DNA from: Ignavibacteria bacterium
GTDB lineage: Bacteria; Bacteroidota; Ignavibacteria; Tepidaquicellales; Tepidaquicellaceae
Reading direction: 5' to 3'
Assembly: GCA_016709315.1 (NCBI GenBank)
Contig: JADJMZ010000007.1
Location: forward strand, 124,001 to 188,000
DNA length: 64,000 nucleotides
Shown here: piece by piece, positions 38,311 to 47,311 of the stretch
How positions within the stretch are numbered: position 1 is the stretch's first letter
Layout: each line of letters opens with the position of its first letter
Translations under genes and position numbers: made by a program
The notes under the pieces: model-generated
Databases searched by the model: none
Told to the model about the DNA's origin: nothing
Seen by the model: the letters and a program-made list of their open reading frames with translations, nothing else

Positions 38311-39681
38311 ATGGCAGACAAACAAGTTTCAATATTAAAGAGAGATGGTACACAATCAACTTTTTATTCAACTTATACATCAGCAATAGCTGACGCTGTT
38401 TCTGATGATGTGATTCAGATATGGGCGGATTTAACAGAGCAGATAACATTAAAAAATGGAGTTGATATATGGATAATGCCAGGAGTCAAGATAGATTCAG
38501 GGTCATCATCTACAACCATAGTAGCACCTACTACAGGTACATTAAATTGCAGCATTTATGGTCAAGGCATTATAAAAAATGAATCCAGTGGCAATTGTAT
38601 TTTCATTGACAATGTGAATGCAAATTTAAGAATTGAATGCGACACTATAGAAGGTACGGGTGGAGGAACAACCTCCGTGTCTCTAAAAATAAAAACAGCA
38701 AATAAATTCCACATTACTTGTAACAAGGTTTATAACGAGTCTTGGCAGGCAATTGGAATTGGTGATTTCTCTCCAGGTTTAGTAGTGAATGATATTAATT
38801 TAAAGATATCACATGTAGAAACCGGTAATATTACTGCGTCTTCACCTTTTAAAGGGACTACCGCAATAATTACCAGAGGGGATGGTTTCTTAAGAATAAA
38901 TGAGGTTCTAGTTCGAAATGCAGGACATTGTTTATCTCATAGAGAAGGTAACATAACTGCGCGAATAAATAAATTAACTTCAATTAATAATAGTACAAGT
39001 TATCCTGCAGCAGTTCATGTAAGACAATATAGCGGGAACTCTGATACAGGTAACCAAAAGTTAATTCTATATTTTGATGAGATTCAAGCATTAACAGGGG
39101 TAGTTACTACAAATTTTTCATGTGCAGGTGTTGAGATTGGCGAAGGAACAGGTATATTTATTGGAAGAAAAGTATACTCTAGAGATAATCCTGCTTTTCA
39201 AATTGTTGGAGCTAATACAAAAGGAAATATAAAATGTAATGAAATAATTAGTCAAGGAAGAGCTGATAGCACACCTGTTAGCGCAATGAATTTAAGTAAC
39301 ACTACAAATCAAATTACAGTAAATGCAAACTATATACAGGGATATAGAGATAGTGGTGTTATTTTTATTAACGATGCTAATGTTCAGATAAAAAATGCTA
39401 AATTAGTAAATACTTACACTGGAACAAGTGTTTCCTCTCTTGGAATATTTATTGCCGGTACAAAAGTTATTACATTAATAAATGTGCAAATAGTAATCGG
39501 GGAATTATCAAACGGGAGATCGATTTATCATACCGGTTCTACCGAGCCAGACACTTTCGATTTAAAGAATTATGGTCTTTTCGTTAATAAAGCAATTGAT
39601 AGTAATATGAAATTATTAATTGGTACTAAATTAGGTACAGGTTATAATTATCAATATATAATTGATCCATTATTAACATAA
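38311..39681 (+). CDS. Predicted parallel beta-helix protein without signal peptide (paralogue 2)
   Basis: The 456-residue protein is related to 35340 (IQIWADLTEQITLKNGVDIWI, FHITCNKVYNE, NGRSIYHTGST, LFVNKAIDSNMKLLIGTKL). An in-frame stop four codons upstream fixes the ATG, so again there is no signal peptide. The repeated short strand/turn pattern suggests a beta-helix. Function unknown. It is third in the operon with the SBBP gene. Confidence 0.75.
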   Translation: MADKQVSILKRDGTQSTFYSTYTSAIADAVSDDVIQIWADLTEQITLKNGVDIWIMPGVKIDSGSSSTTIVAPTTGTLNCSIYGQGIIKNESSGNCIFIDNVNANLRIECDTIEGTGGGTTSVSLKIKTANKFHITCNKVYNESWQAIGIGDFSPGLVVNDINLKISHVETGNITASSPFKGTTAIITRGDGFLRINEVLVRNAGHCLSHREGNITARINKLTSINNSTSYPAAVHVRQYSGNSDTGNQKLILYFDEIQALTGVVTTNFSCAGVEIGEGTGIFIGRKVYSRDNPAFQIVGANTKGNIKCNEIISQGRADSTPVSAMNLSNTTNQITVNANYIQGYRDSGVIFINDANVQIKNAKLVNTYTGTSVSSLGIFIAGTKVITLINVQIVIGELSNGRSIYHTGSTEPDTFDLKNYGLFVNKAIDSNMKLLIGTKLGTGYNYQYIIDPLLT

Positions 39682-39825
39682 GTATTCGAAATTGATACAG
39701 TTATTAACTGAAATTGATTGTAAAATTAAAAAAACATTTGATTGAGACTATTTATCATGATTCATTTCATTCTTTTTTAATAAACTGTAATTCTATAGAA
39801 ATAGAATATTAAAAATTATATTTGT

Positions 39826-41124
39826 ATGAAATTATTTAAAATAATTTTACTACTAACTCTTTGTTCAAGTAATCTTTTCTCCCAATCAGGATGGATTCAC
39901 CAAAATTCAGGTATCACTACTAAATTAAATTCGGTTAAGTTTATAAACTCAAATACTGGTATTTGTGTTGGCAACTACGGAGTAATTCTTAGAACCACAA
40001 ATGGTGGTGTTAACTGGACTCAAAAATCTATTGTGTATGAAAATAATTTAAAGTCTTTAGCAATTACTTCTGCAAATATAGGATATACAGTTGGAGATAG
40101 TGGATTGGCACTTAAGTCCACTGATGGTGGAATAACCTGGACTCGAATGAGTTTAGTCAAACCATATTATTTCTTTTCTTCTGTATTTTTTGTAAATGAT
40201 TCTATTGGTTATACAGGAGGAGTTGAATACCACGATATGAAATTTAATAAAATCTTTAAAACTACAAACAATGGTTCTTCATGGGATTCAGTTGAAGTTA
40301 ATGGAAGTGCATTCAGTTATGTTAAATCATTATTCTTTATTAATTCTTCGTTAGGTTGGCTTACAGGTGGGATACCGTTACTCAGTACTGAATATGTTTC
40401 AAGAACAGTAAATGGAGGCTTAAACTGGTCAATTCAATATAATAGACAACCTCCTTTTAATACTGTTTATTTTATAGACTCATTAAACGGATGGTTGTCA
40501 GGACAAAGTTCAGCAGCAGCACCTACAATTCTTAGAACAACTAATAGTGGTGATAATTGGATATCTGAATTTCCCGGAACCGGATATATCATCAATTCAA
40601 TTTATTTTACTGATAAAAGAAATGGATGGGCAGCAGGTGAAAACAGAATTATCCAATCAACAACCAACGGAGGAATTAACTGGATAAATCAAACAGCAAC
40701 TCAACCCGGAATAAATTATAACTCCGTTTATTTCACTGATTCTCTCACCGGCTGGGCAGTCGGCGACAGCGGAACAATATTAAAGACAACAACTGGCGGA
40801 GTTCTTACTAATTTCACAAATACATCTTCAGAAATTCCTGATAAATATTTTCTTTCGCAGAATTATCCGAATCCGTTTAATCCGGTTACGAATTTGGAAT
40901 TTGGAATTCCGGAATTGGAATTTGTTTCATTAAAAATATTTGATGTCTTGGGAAATGAAGTAAGTACTTTAGTAAATGAAAACAAACCTCCAGGAAGATA
41001 TGAAGTTACTTTTAACGCCAGCAATGCAAGGCAGGGAAGTGATTTACCGAGCGGGATTTACTTTTATTCTTTGTTGATAGACGGAAATACAATGGATACA
41101 AAAAGAATGGTACTTTTGAAATAA
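39826..41124 (+). CDS. YCF48/BNR-repeat surface protein with type IX sorting domain
   Basis: The 432-residue protein has a signal peptide (MKLFKIILLLTLCSSNLFSQ), about six to seven repeats of the YCF48/BNR kind (GVILRTTNGGVNWTQKS, GLALKSTDGGITWTRMS, GTILKTTTGG) and a sorting domain (YFLSQNYPNPFNPVTNLEF ... DTKRMVLLK). The repeats form a propeller related to photosystem-assembly factor Ycf48 but are widespread in secreted proteins. The sorting domain has two repeat-derived stretches: LEFGIPELEF (DNA GGAATT repeats) and ASNARQGSD. Confidence 0.9.
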   Translation: MKLFKIILLLTLCSSNLFSQSGWIHQNSGITTKLNSVKFINSNTGICVGNYGVILRTTNGGVNWTQKSIVYENNLKSLAITSANIGYTVGDSGLALKSTDGGITWTRMSLVKPYYFFSSVFFVNDSIGYTGGVEYHDMKFNKIFKTTNNGSSWDSVEVNGSAFSYVKSLFFINSSLGWLTGGIPLLSTEYVSRTVNGGLNWSIQYNRQPPFNTVYFIDSLNGWLSGQSSAAAPTILRTTNSGDNWISEFPGTGYIINSIYFTDKRNGWAAGENRIIQSTTNGGINWINQTATQPGINYNSVYFTDSLTGWAVGDSGTILKTTTGGVLTNFTNTSSEIPDKYFLSQNYPNPFNPVTNLEFGIPELEFVSLKIFDVLGNEVSTLVNENKPPGRYEVTFNASNARQGSDLPSGIYFYSLLIDGNTMDTKRMVLLK

Positions 41125-41218
41125 GGAAATTAGTCTTTTAAGGTGTAATAAATTATATATTCATCCCAAAATATTCGCATCCGTCCAAACGCTTAATATT
41201 TAGCACGAAATTAAGTAT

Positions 41219-41332
41219 TTCTCACAGATTTCACAGATTGCACAGATTAGACCCGACAATATTAATTAACTTCTTAACACCCGGGTAAGAATATAATTGT
41301 GTATCTGTGAAATCTGAGTCATCTGTGAGAGA
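41219..41332. repeat. CACAGATT-type palindrome
   Basis: CTCACAGATTTCACAGATT is mirrored by ATCTGTGAAATCTG...ATCTGTGAGAG around a ~50-bp spacer. It fills much of the 41125-41578 gap, the remainder of which shows no gene. Confidence 0.6.
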
Positions 41333-41578
41333 GAAAAGCTACTCCGAAACGCTTCGGTCAATTGCGAAAAGCTTCATATAAAATTATCACATAATGGGTT
41401 GTATATAAAAATGGAAAGCGGTATATTGAAACTCAAAATAACAGAAAAGTTTCTTAGTAATAATATCGTTCTTTAAAATTTACAAGCTCAACTAAGATTA
41501 AGTTTGATTTTTACGCCGCTCCTATCGGCGCAGCAAGTGTTCCAAAACATATTTACAAACAAAATAGGAGATACACAA

Positions 41579-42499
41579 TTGAGCAATTCCAAAATTATTG
41601 CGATATTCATATTCGCATTAGTTTTAACAAACTTAGTCAGTTGGAAGCACACTGATTTATTTGCAAAAAACAGAGATGTAAACCCTGAATTTGTTCAGGA
41701 AGGTATGGCTTCATGGTATGGCCCAGGATTTCAAGGCAGGAAAACCGCTAATGGAGAGCGATTTAACACCTACGAAATGACGGCAGCACATAAAACCTTA
41801 CCTTTCAACACTTTAATCAAAGTAACAAATTTAGATAATGGCGTCTCAACCGTTGTGAGAATCAACGACAGAGGTCCGTTTGTGAGAGGCAGAATAATTG
41901 ACCTTTCAAATGCCGCAAAGAATGAAATTCAGATGGGTGGTTTAGCTCAGGTCAGGATAGAAGTATATATTCCTGAAGAAGAGGAAACCGAAGAGGTTGA
42001 AGATAATGTCTCGCCTGTTAGCCTGTTTGAAGAACAATTTCCTCCATCTTCGAAGATATTCGTAGAATGGATAAATAATACGGCAAATTTAGGGAATATT
42101 TCTGATGAGCAGATAGAGCAGTTGTTCAACAGTTCGAAAGTTAAAATCAAGGTTTTAACTCCGGATGTTGCTGACGCTACTTCAGTTATTTATCAGGAAA
42201 TCACGGAAAACAGTAATAATAATTACTTCGATGTAACTAATAAAGTAAAATTTATTACCGGTTTTTCAATTGAATCCGGAAATTTCACTGAAAAAGCCAA
42301 AGCTTCCGAATTGATTAATAAGCTTGAGTCAGAAAACTTCAAAAATATATTTCTTGAAGAGATTGTAAGCGCTTCCGGTACTGAATTTAAAGTTTTTATC
42401 GGAAACTTCAAGACTCTTGAAGAAACGAAAGATGACATAGTAAAATTGCTGGATATGGATAGTAATATAAAGTTTAAGATTGTTAAGATAGGCTCATAA
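41579..42499 (+). CDS. rlpA: RlpA-family septal ring protein with SPOR domain
   Basis: The start is set at the TTG at 41579 because AGGAG lies 8 bases before it and a membrane/signal segment (SKIIAIFIFALVLTNLVSW) follows at once; an upstream ATG at 41504 would add 25 residues of unlikely sequence. The double-psi barrel GMASWYGPGFQGRKTANGERF ... INDRGPFVRGRIIDLS has the RlpA signature. The C-terminal ~75 residues (FITGFSIESGNF ... KVFIGNF) form a SPOR peptidoglycan-binding domain. It probably acts at the division septum on denuded glycan strands. Confidence 0.93.
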   Translation: MSNSKIIAIFIFALVLTNLVSWKHTDLFAKNRDVNPEFVQEGMASWYGPGFQGRKTANGERFNTYEMTAAHKTLPFNTLIKVTNLDNGVSTVVRINDRGPFVRGRIIDLSNAAKNEIQMGGLAQVRIEVYIPEEEETEEVEDNVSPVSLFEEQFPPSSKIFVEWINNTANLGNISDEQIEQLFNSSKVKIKVLTPDVADATSVIYQEITENSNNNYFDVTNKVKFITGFSIESGNFTEKAKASELINKLESENFKNIFLEEIVSASGTEFKVFIGNFKTLEETKDDIVKLLDMDSNIKFKIVKIGS

Positions 42500-42507
42500 T
42501 AAATTTA

Positions 42508-42538
42508 AAGCCGCTTTCAGAAATGAAAGCGGCTTTTT
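42508..42538. terminator. Bidirectional Rho-independent terminator
   Basis: A perfect 12-bp stem AAAGCCGCTTTC / GAAAGCGGCTTT lies between two convergent genes, so it can serve rlpA and yajQ. Confidence 0.9.
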
Positions 42539-42541
42539 CGT

Positions 42542-43039
42542 TTATCTGTAGTTTGTAAACTGAAAAGCAAAATCAAGTTCTGTATCACGGAGTAACTTCA
42601 TCACTGCCTGAAGATCGTCTTTATCCTTTCCTGAAACTCTTACCTGCTCATCCTGTATTGTCGCCTGAACCTTTATCTTGCTGTCTTTTATAAGCTTTAC
42701 AACTTTCTTTGCATCATCTTTTTCTATCCCTTGCTGAAGTTTAATTTCCTGTCTGACTGAACCGTGAGTCGCTGGCTCTATTGCGCCGTATTTCAAAGCT
42801 TTGATCGAAATTCCTCTTTTGATCATTTTATTCTGAAGAATATCAATAACAGCTTTTAATTTATAATCATCATCGGAAGCTACATTCAGAGCGTTTTCTT
42901 TTTTGTTAAATGTAATTTCGCTTTTACTTCCTTTGAAGTCATATCTTTGTAAAATTTCTTTCATTGCCTGATTGATGGCATTATCAACTTCCTGTGAATC
43001 TACTTCTGATACTATGTCGAATGAATTTTGAGCTGCCAT
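42542..43039 (-). CDS. yajQ: YajQ-family nucleotide-binding protein
   Basis: The 165-residue protein matches YajQ (DUF520) along its length: SFDIVSEVDSQEVDNAINQA, ILQRYDFKGSKSEITF, and the end LLRDTELDFAFQFTNYR. Members bind cyclic di-GMP in some bacteria or nucleic acids. Stand-alone gene, convergent with rlpA. Confidence 0.95.
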   Translation of the reverse strand: MAAQNSFDIVSEVDSQEVDNAINQAMKEILQRYDFKGSKSEITFNKKENALNVASDDDYKLKAVIDILQNKMIKRGISIKALKYGAIEPATHGSVRQEIKLQQGIEKDDAKKVVKLIKDSKIKVQATIQDEQVRVSGKDKDDLQAVMKLLRDTELDFAFQFTNYR

Positions 43040-43234
43040 GATTAGTTACTTTAATTTTATAATAGTTCTGTAAAATAGTTAATATTGATTTTAAAATGAA
43101 TGGTTTATTTAAAATGCAGAGCATACCTTAATTAAAATTATTTTTTTAAAATAAATCTGAAATTAAAATTTAAAAATTGAAATTTGTTCTTTTAAATAAT
43201 ATTTCAGATATGTACAATAAACGGGAGTTATGTT

Positions 43235-45220
43235 CTGAAAAAAATTATCTTCATAATTACATCAATCTTAATCGCAACAAATATTTCTTTTTCTTCAAAT
43301 CCTGACAGCGGTTTAATTGCTTATTATCCTTTTAATGGAAATACTAAGGATGAAAGCGGGAACGGAAATAACGGCACAAATAACGGAGCTGTTCTGACTT
43401 CGGACAGATTCGGAACTTCAGGCAGGGCATATTCTTTTAATCTGAATTATATTGAGATTCCTAATTCTCCAAGTTTAAAATCTCCTTTAAATTCAGTGAC
43501 TTTATCTTTCTGGACAAACATTTCACAATGGGACCAAAGCTCTGCAGCATTCATGGGAAAATCAAATACAGCGACTCTTGGGCAGTACGGAGCCATTGCA
43601 ACAAACACTCCATACATTCAGTTTGATCTCGGAGGGCAATACGTAAGGATAACAAGATACTTTGCATTAAACACCTGGTACTTTATCTGTCTTAAATATG
43701 ACGGTCAGAAAGTAAAACTTTATCTGAACGGCGAAGTTTATGATTCAGCAAATTTTTCCGGAACTCTGCAAACTGATAACTATCCGCTTCTCCTTGGCAA
43801 ACATACTCCCGGCGCAGCGAGATATCTTAAAGGAAAATTAGATGACATAAGAATCTATAACCGAGCTTTATCTGATACAGAAATATACAGACTTTATAAT
43901 GAAATAAGTCTTGATGTAAAAATCATACCGCAGGGATTTTTTAATCCCCAGAATTCAAATCTGAGAATGAAAGACACAGTAAGGGTCTATATCAGAGGAT
44001 CATCTTCGCCATATCAGATAATAGATTCTTCCAAAGCGGTTATTGATTCTGTAACTTTTACAGCAAACGTAGCAGCGTTTGTTCCGCCCGGCTCTTATTA
44101 TTTTGAAGTAAAACACCGCAACAGCATTTCGGTGTGGAGCAGTTCGCCTGTTTATTTAGAAGGGAATGTGAATTATGATTTTACTGCATCAGCATCACAG
44201 GCTTACGGAAATAATTTATTTTTTAACGGAAGCGTTTACTGCAATTACGGAGGTGATGTGGACAGAGACGGTATTATTGACGCATCGGATGTGAGCAGTG
44301 TTGATAATGGTGCAAACAGTTCAGCAGCCGGATATATACTAACAGACATTACAGGTGACAAATATACTGACGCTTCTGACGTCAGTATTGTTGATAATAA
44401 TGCAAGGAATCTTGTAAGCGAGTTCACTCCTTTTACAATTCAACCACCCTGCAATCTTAATTGTGACAGATTTCTGAACTGGTCGGGTTTTACCTGGTGT
44501 GTGATTGGATCGAATGACACCAGATGCTATCCGGGTCCTAATTACTATTCATCTGACAATGATAATGTAAGAGTTGACAGCGCAGGAGATCTTCACATTA
44601 AAATTACAAACAGGAACGGGCGATTCTATTGCGCAGAGATGCATACTGTTGAAACGGTCGGGTACGGAGTTTATACATTTGCTGTATCAAGCAGGATTGA
44701 TAATCTTGACAAGAATATTGTTCTCGGATTGTTTACCTGGAATGATAAGAACTGTATTACAAATGCCAACAGCGAATTAGATATTGAATTCACACGATGG
44801 GGCGATTCCGGAAATCCGGATGTAATAGAATATTCAGTTCAGCCGACTAACTCCGGACAGGAATCTGACAGGTTTACTTCCTGGCCAATGACACTTACAG
44901 GTAATAATTCAATTCATTTTATAAAATGGACACCTTCATTGATCGAATGGTCTAGTCATCAGGGACATACAAATCCTCCTCCGGCAAACAATCTCATTGC
45001 ATACTGGTCATTTAACACAAATAACTCTCCGAAAAGCAGCGAAGTATGCAATTCAGATCCAGTGCTCATTCCGGCTCCGGAAGGAAATACACATTTGAAT
45101 CTGAATCTTTGGTTAAACAGGGGAAATTATCCTTCAAACAATCAGGAGGCAGAAGTAATAATTCATGATATAAATTTTGTACCGTCAGTCTTATCATCTA
45201 AGCCGATGCTGAGAGATTAA
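43235..45220 (+). CDS. Secreted LamG - dockerin-like - GH16-like protein with a probable CTG start
   Basis: No ATG, GTG or TTG opens the frame in front of the signal peptide, but a CTG at 43235 with GGGAG 7 bases upstream begins MKKIIFIITSILIATNISFS, so the 661-residue form is preferred to the GTG at 43496. Residues ~22-215 form a LamG/concanavalin-like domain (GLIAYYPFNGNTKDESGNGN ... DDIRIYNRALSDTEIYRLYN). A dockerin-like pair of Ca-binding loops follows (GDVDRDGIIDASDVSSVD, DITGDKYTDASDVSIVDNN), then a GH16-like domain with SELDIEF as catalytic E-x-D-x-E. It is probably a secreted glycan-binding hydrolase or lectin. No type IX domain. Confidence 0.82.
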   Translation: MKKIIFIITSILIATNISFSSNPDSGLIAYYPFNGNTKDESGNGNNGTNNGAVLTSDRFGTSGRAYSFNLNYIEIPNSPSLKSPLNSVTLSFWTNISQWDQSSAAFMGKSNTATLGQYGAIATNTPYIQFDLGGQYVRITRYFALNTWYFICLKYDGQKVKLYLNGEVYDSANFSGTLQTDNYPLLLGKHTPGAARYLKGKLDDIRIYNRALSDTEIYRLYNEISLDVKIIPQGFFNPQNSNLRMKDTVRVYIRGSSSPYQIIDSSKAVIDSVTFTANVAAFVPPGSYYFEVKHRNSISVWSSSPVYLEGNVNYDFTASASQAYGNNLFFNGSVYCNYGGDVDRDGIIDASDVSSVDNGANSSAAGYILTDITGDKYTDASDVSIVDNNARNLVSEFTPFTIQPPCNLNCDRFLNWSGFTWCVIGSNDTRCYPGPNYYSSDNDNVRVDSAGDLHIKITNRNGRFYCAEMHTVETVGYGVYTFAVSSRIDNLDKNIVLGLFTWNDKNCITNANSELDIEFTRWGDSGNPDVIEYSVQPTNSGQESDRFTSWPMTLTGNNSIHFIKWTPSLIEWSSHQGHTNPPPANNLIAYWSFNTNNSPKSSEVCNSDPVLIPAPEGNTHLNLNLWLNRGNYPSNNQEAEVIIHDINFVPSVLSSKPMLRD

Positions 45221-45249
45221 TGTTCTGTCAGTTAAAGTTTTAGTGATTT

Positions 45250-45424
45250 ATTGAAGTTACCGAAATGTCAGTTTTTCAATTCAAGACCACCCCCAACCCC
45301 TTCCTTGTCAAGGAGGGGGCAGGGGGAGGTCGATAACTGAGCTTACTTTTTAAAATATCTTACTACTTTTCAGATTTATAATAGTTTAAATCGGGTAGAA
45401 AAGTCTTTTACGTAACTTCAGTTA
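45250..45424. mobile_element. MITE-like element, family A, copy 2
   Basis: About 175 bp, with ends ATTGAAGTTACCGAAA and TTTTACGTAACTTCAGTTA and the same central hairpin GACCACCCCC ... GGGGGAGGTC as 14555-14727. Internal AT-rich arms are also similar (TCTTACTACTTT). Confidence 0.6.
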
Positions 45425-45511
45425 TTTATAAAAAGTATTATAAAAATTACTTGTTAAGTTTTCGGTTGAATGAAAAAACCGGACTGATTAATTTTAATAA
45501 AAAATTAAATC

Positions 45512-46561
45512 ATGAATAATTTATTTTTATCGGAAGATGTAATGTACAAAGCGTTACTCAATAAGGACAGACAGTTTGAAGGGCAATTTATAATCGGAGT
45601 AAAGACTACAGGAATATTCTGCAGACCTTCATGCACTGCCAGAAAACCAAAGAAAGAAAATGTTGAATATTTTGAGAACTCAAAAGAAGCAATGGCAAGC
45701 GGATACAGACCATGCAAAGTATGCAAACCGCTGGAAATGAGCGGTGAAATACCAATTGAAATAAAAAATATTCTTAAAGAGATCGAAGCCGAACCATCTC
45801 AAAAGATAACTGATTACGGACTTGTAAAAAGAGGAATAGAACCAAGCATGGTAAGAAGATGGTTCATAAAAAATCACGGAATGACATTTCAGGCATATCA
45901 GAGACTTCTCAGAATAAATAATGCTTTTAATAAAATACGAAGCGGAGATAAAGTAATAGAAGCTGCTTTTGAAAACGGTTATGATTCACTGAGCGGATTT
46001 AATCATACTTTTAAGAAAGCAACTTCAGTAAATCCTAAAGACAGTTTTGCGAAAAACATTCTTACTTATACAAGGATCACAACACCGCTCGGACCTATGA
46101 TGGCTGTTGCTTCAGAGAATGGAATTTGCATACTTGAGTTCACGGACAGAAGAATGCTCGAAACTGAATTAAAGGATATCAGGAGACATTTCAGGTCAAA
46201 CATACTTCCGGGAAACAGCAAGTTCTTTGAACATTTAAAAATTCAGCTTGAAGAATATTTCAATGGTACAAGAAAGGAATTTGACATTCCGCTGGAAACA
46301 CCGGGAACAGATTTCAGGAGGCAGGTATGGAAAATTCTTCAGACAATACCTTACGGCGAAACGAGATCTTACAAAGCTCAGGCGGCTGCGCTGGGGAATA
46401 CAAACGCTGTAAGAGCGGTAGCTAACGCAAACGGAGCAAACAGAATTTCAATCATCATTCCCTGTCACAGAGTCATTGGTGAAGACGGTAAGCTTACAGG
46501 TTACGGCGGGGGACTCTGGAGAAAAAGCTGGCTTCTGAATCATGAAAAGAAAAACAAATAA
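45512..46561 (+). CDS. ada: Bifunctional Ada: transcription regulator and O6-methylguanine-DNA methyltransferase
   Basis: The 349-residue protein has the three Ada parts. A zinc/methyl-phosphotriester domain has Cys37, Cys41, Cys68 and Cys71 (GIFCRPSC, RPCKVC). An AraC-type helix-turn-helix covers about residues 90-180. A C-terminal methyltransferase has Cys318 in IIPCHRVIG and the GYGGGLWRK end. It removes methyl groups from DNA irreversibly and, when methylated, activates the adaptive response. The AraC segment is complete, so regulation is likely. Confidence 0.96.
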   Translation: MNNLFLSEDVMYKALLNKDRQFEGQFIIGVKTTGIFCRPSCTARKPKKENVEYFENSKEAMASGYRPCKVCKPLEMSGEIPIEIKNILKEIEAEPSQKITDYGLVKRGIEPSMVRRWFIKNHGMTFQAYQRLLRINNAFNKIRSGDKVIEAAFENGYDSLSGFNHTFKKATSVNPKDSFAKNILTYTRITTPLGPMMAVASENGICILEFTDRRMLETELKDIRRHFRSNILPGNSKFFEHLKIQLEEYFNGTRKEFDIPLETPGTDFRRQVWKILQTIPYGETRSYKAQAAALGNTNAVRAVANANGANRISIIIPCHRVIGEDGKLTGYGGGLWRKSWLLNHEKKNK

Positions 46562-46674
46562 ATATAAGCTTCTTCCCGGATTTTACTTTGGTACAATTTA
46601 CTGAACTATATTAGTTTCTTAAGTTAACCACTTCAAGATTGAAAAAAAGAAATTGCCACTAGTTTCACTAAAAT

Positions 46675-46890
46675 GGAGAGAGTAATGTTAGTGCATTGTA
46701 TGACCTCCCCCTGCCCGCCTTCAGCGGGCTTCCCCCTCCTTGCAAAGGAGGGGGATTAAGGGGGTGGTCGGTATGTTTAAGGCAAACTATTTAAATGAGA
46801 AAGTAAGGGAAGGGATAAATTTAAAATCTTAGATATAATTGTATTTAGGCGTAAAATTAAAAAGTTAAAAAAACGTAATGGACAGCATTG
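46675..46890. mobile_element. MITE-like element, family B, copy 2 (left end degenerate)
   Basis: GC-rich hairpin core 46701-46770 (GACCTCCCCCTGCCCGCC ... GGGGGTGGTC) in the orientation opposite to 16450. The right end is AACGTAATGGACAGCATTG. The left end is not clear. It fills most of the 46562-46984 gap. Confidence 0.5.
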
Positions 46891-46984
46891 TAATTTATAA
46901 AACTCTCAGCGGAAAATTATTTTCAAAGATCATAGCGGTCAACTGAGTTAGTATTTTAAAATGATTAATTAAAAAAATAAAATC

Positions 46985-47311
46985 ATGAATATCGAATCAG
47001 AAAACACCGGGTCATTTAAAGCAAATGAATTTATTGAATATTCAGATAAATCAGTTGTGAGTAAGACCATTATTAAAAAACCTTCCGGCAACATCACATT
47101 ATTTGCATTTGACAAAGGAGAGGGACTTGCAGAGCACAGTTCGCCTCACGAAGCATTCGTGCAGATAATTGACGGTACTGCAGAGATTAATATCGGGGGC
47201 ACTATACATATATTATCTTCAGGAGAATGCATTATACTACCTGCTGATATTCCGCATTCCCTGCTGGCAGCGGATAAATTCAAAATGATTCTTACAATGA
47301 TAAAGAATTAA
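46985..47311 (+). CDS. Small cupin-domain protein
   Basis: The 108-residue protein is a single cupin barrel: motif 1 in LAEHSSPHEAFVQIIDGTAEI (His/Glu metal ligands) and motif 2 in CIILPADIPHSLLA. Such one-domain cupins bind a metal and may act on small molecules or as sensors. Isolated between repeats, with no informative partner. Confidence 0.85.
   Translation: MNIESENTGSFKANEFIEYSDKSVVSKTIIKKPSGNITLFAFDKGEGLAEHSSPHEAFVQIIDGTAEINIGGTIHILSSGECIILPADIPHSLLAADKFKMILTMIKN

Noticed and set aside
41504..41578. Longer ATG start for rlpA
   Set aside because: The AGGAG site and the following membrane segment place the start at the TTG at 41579.
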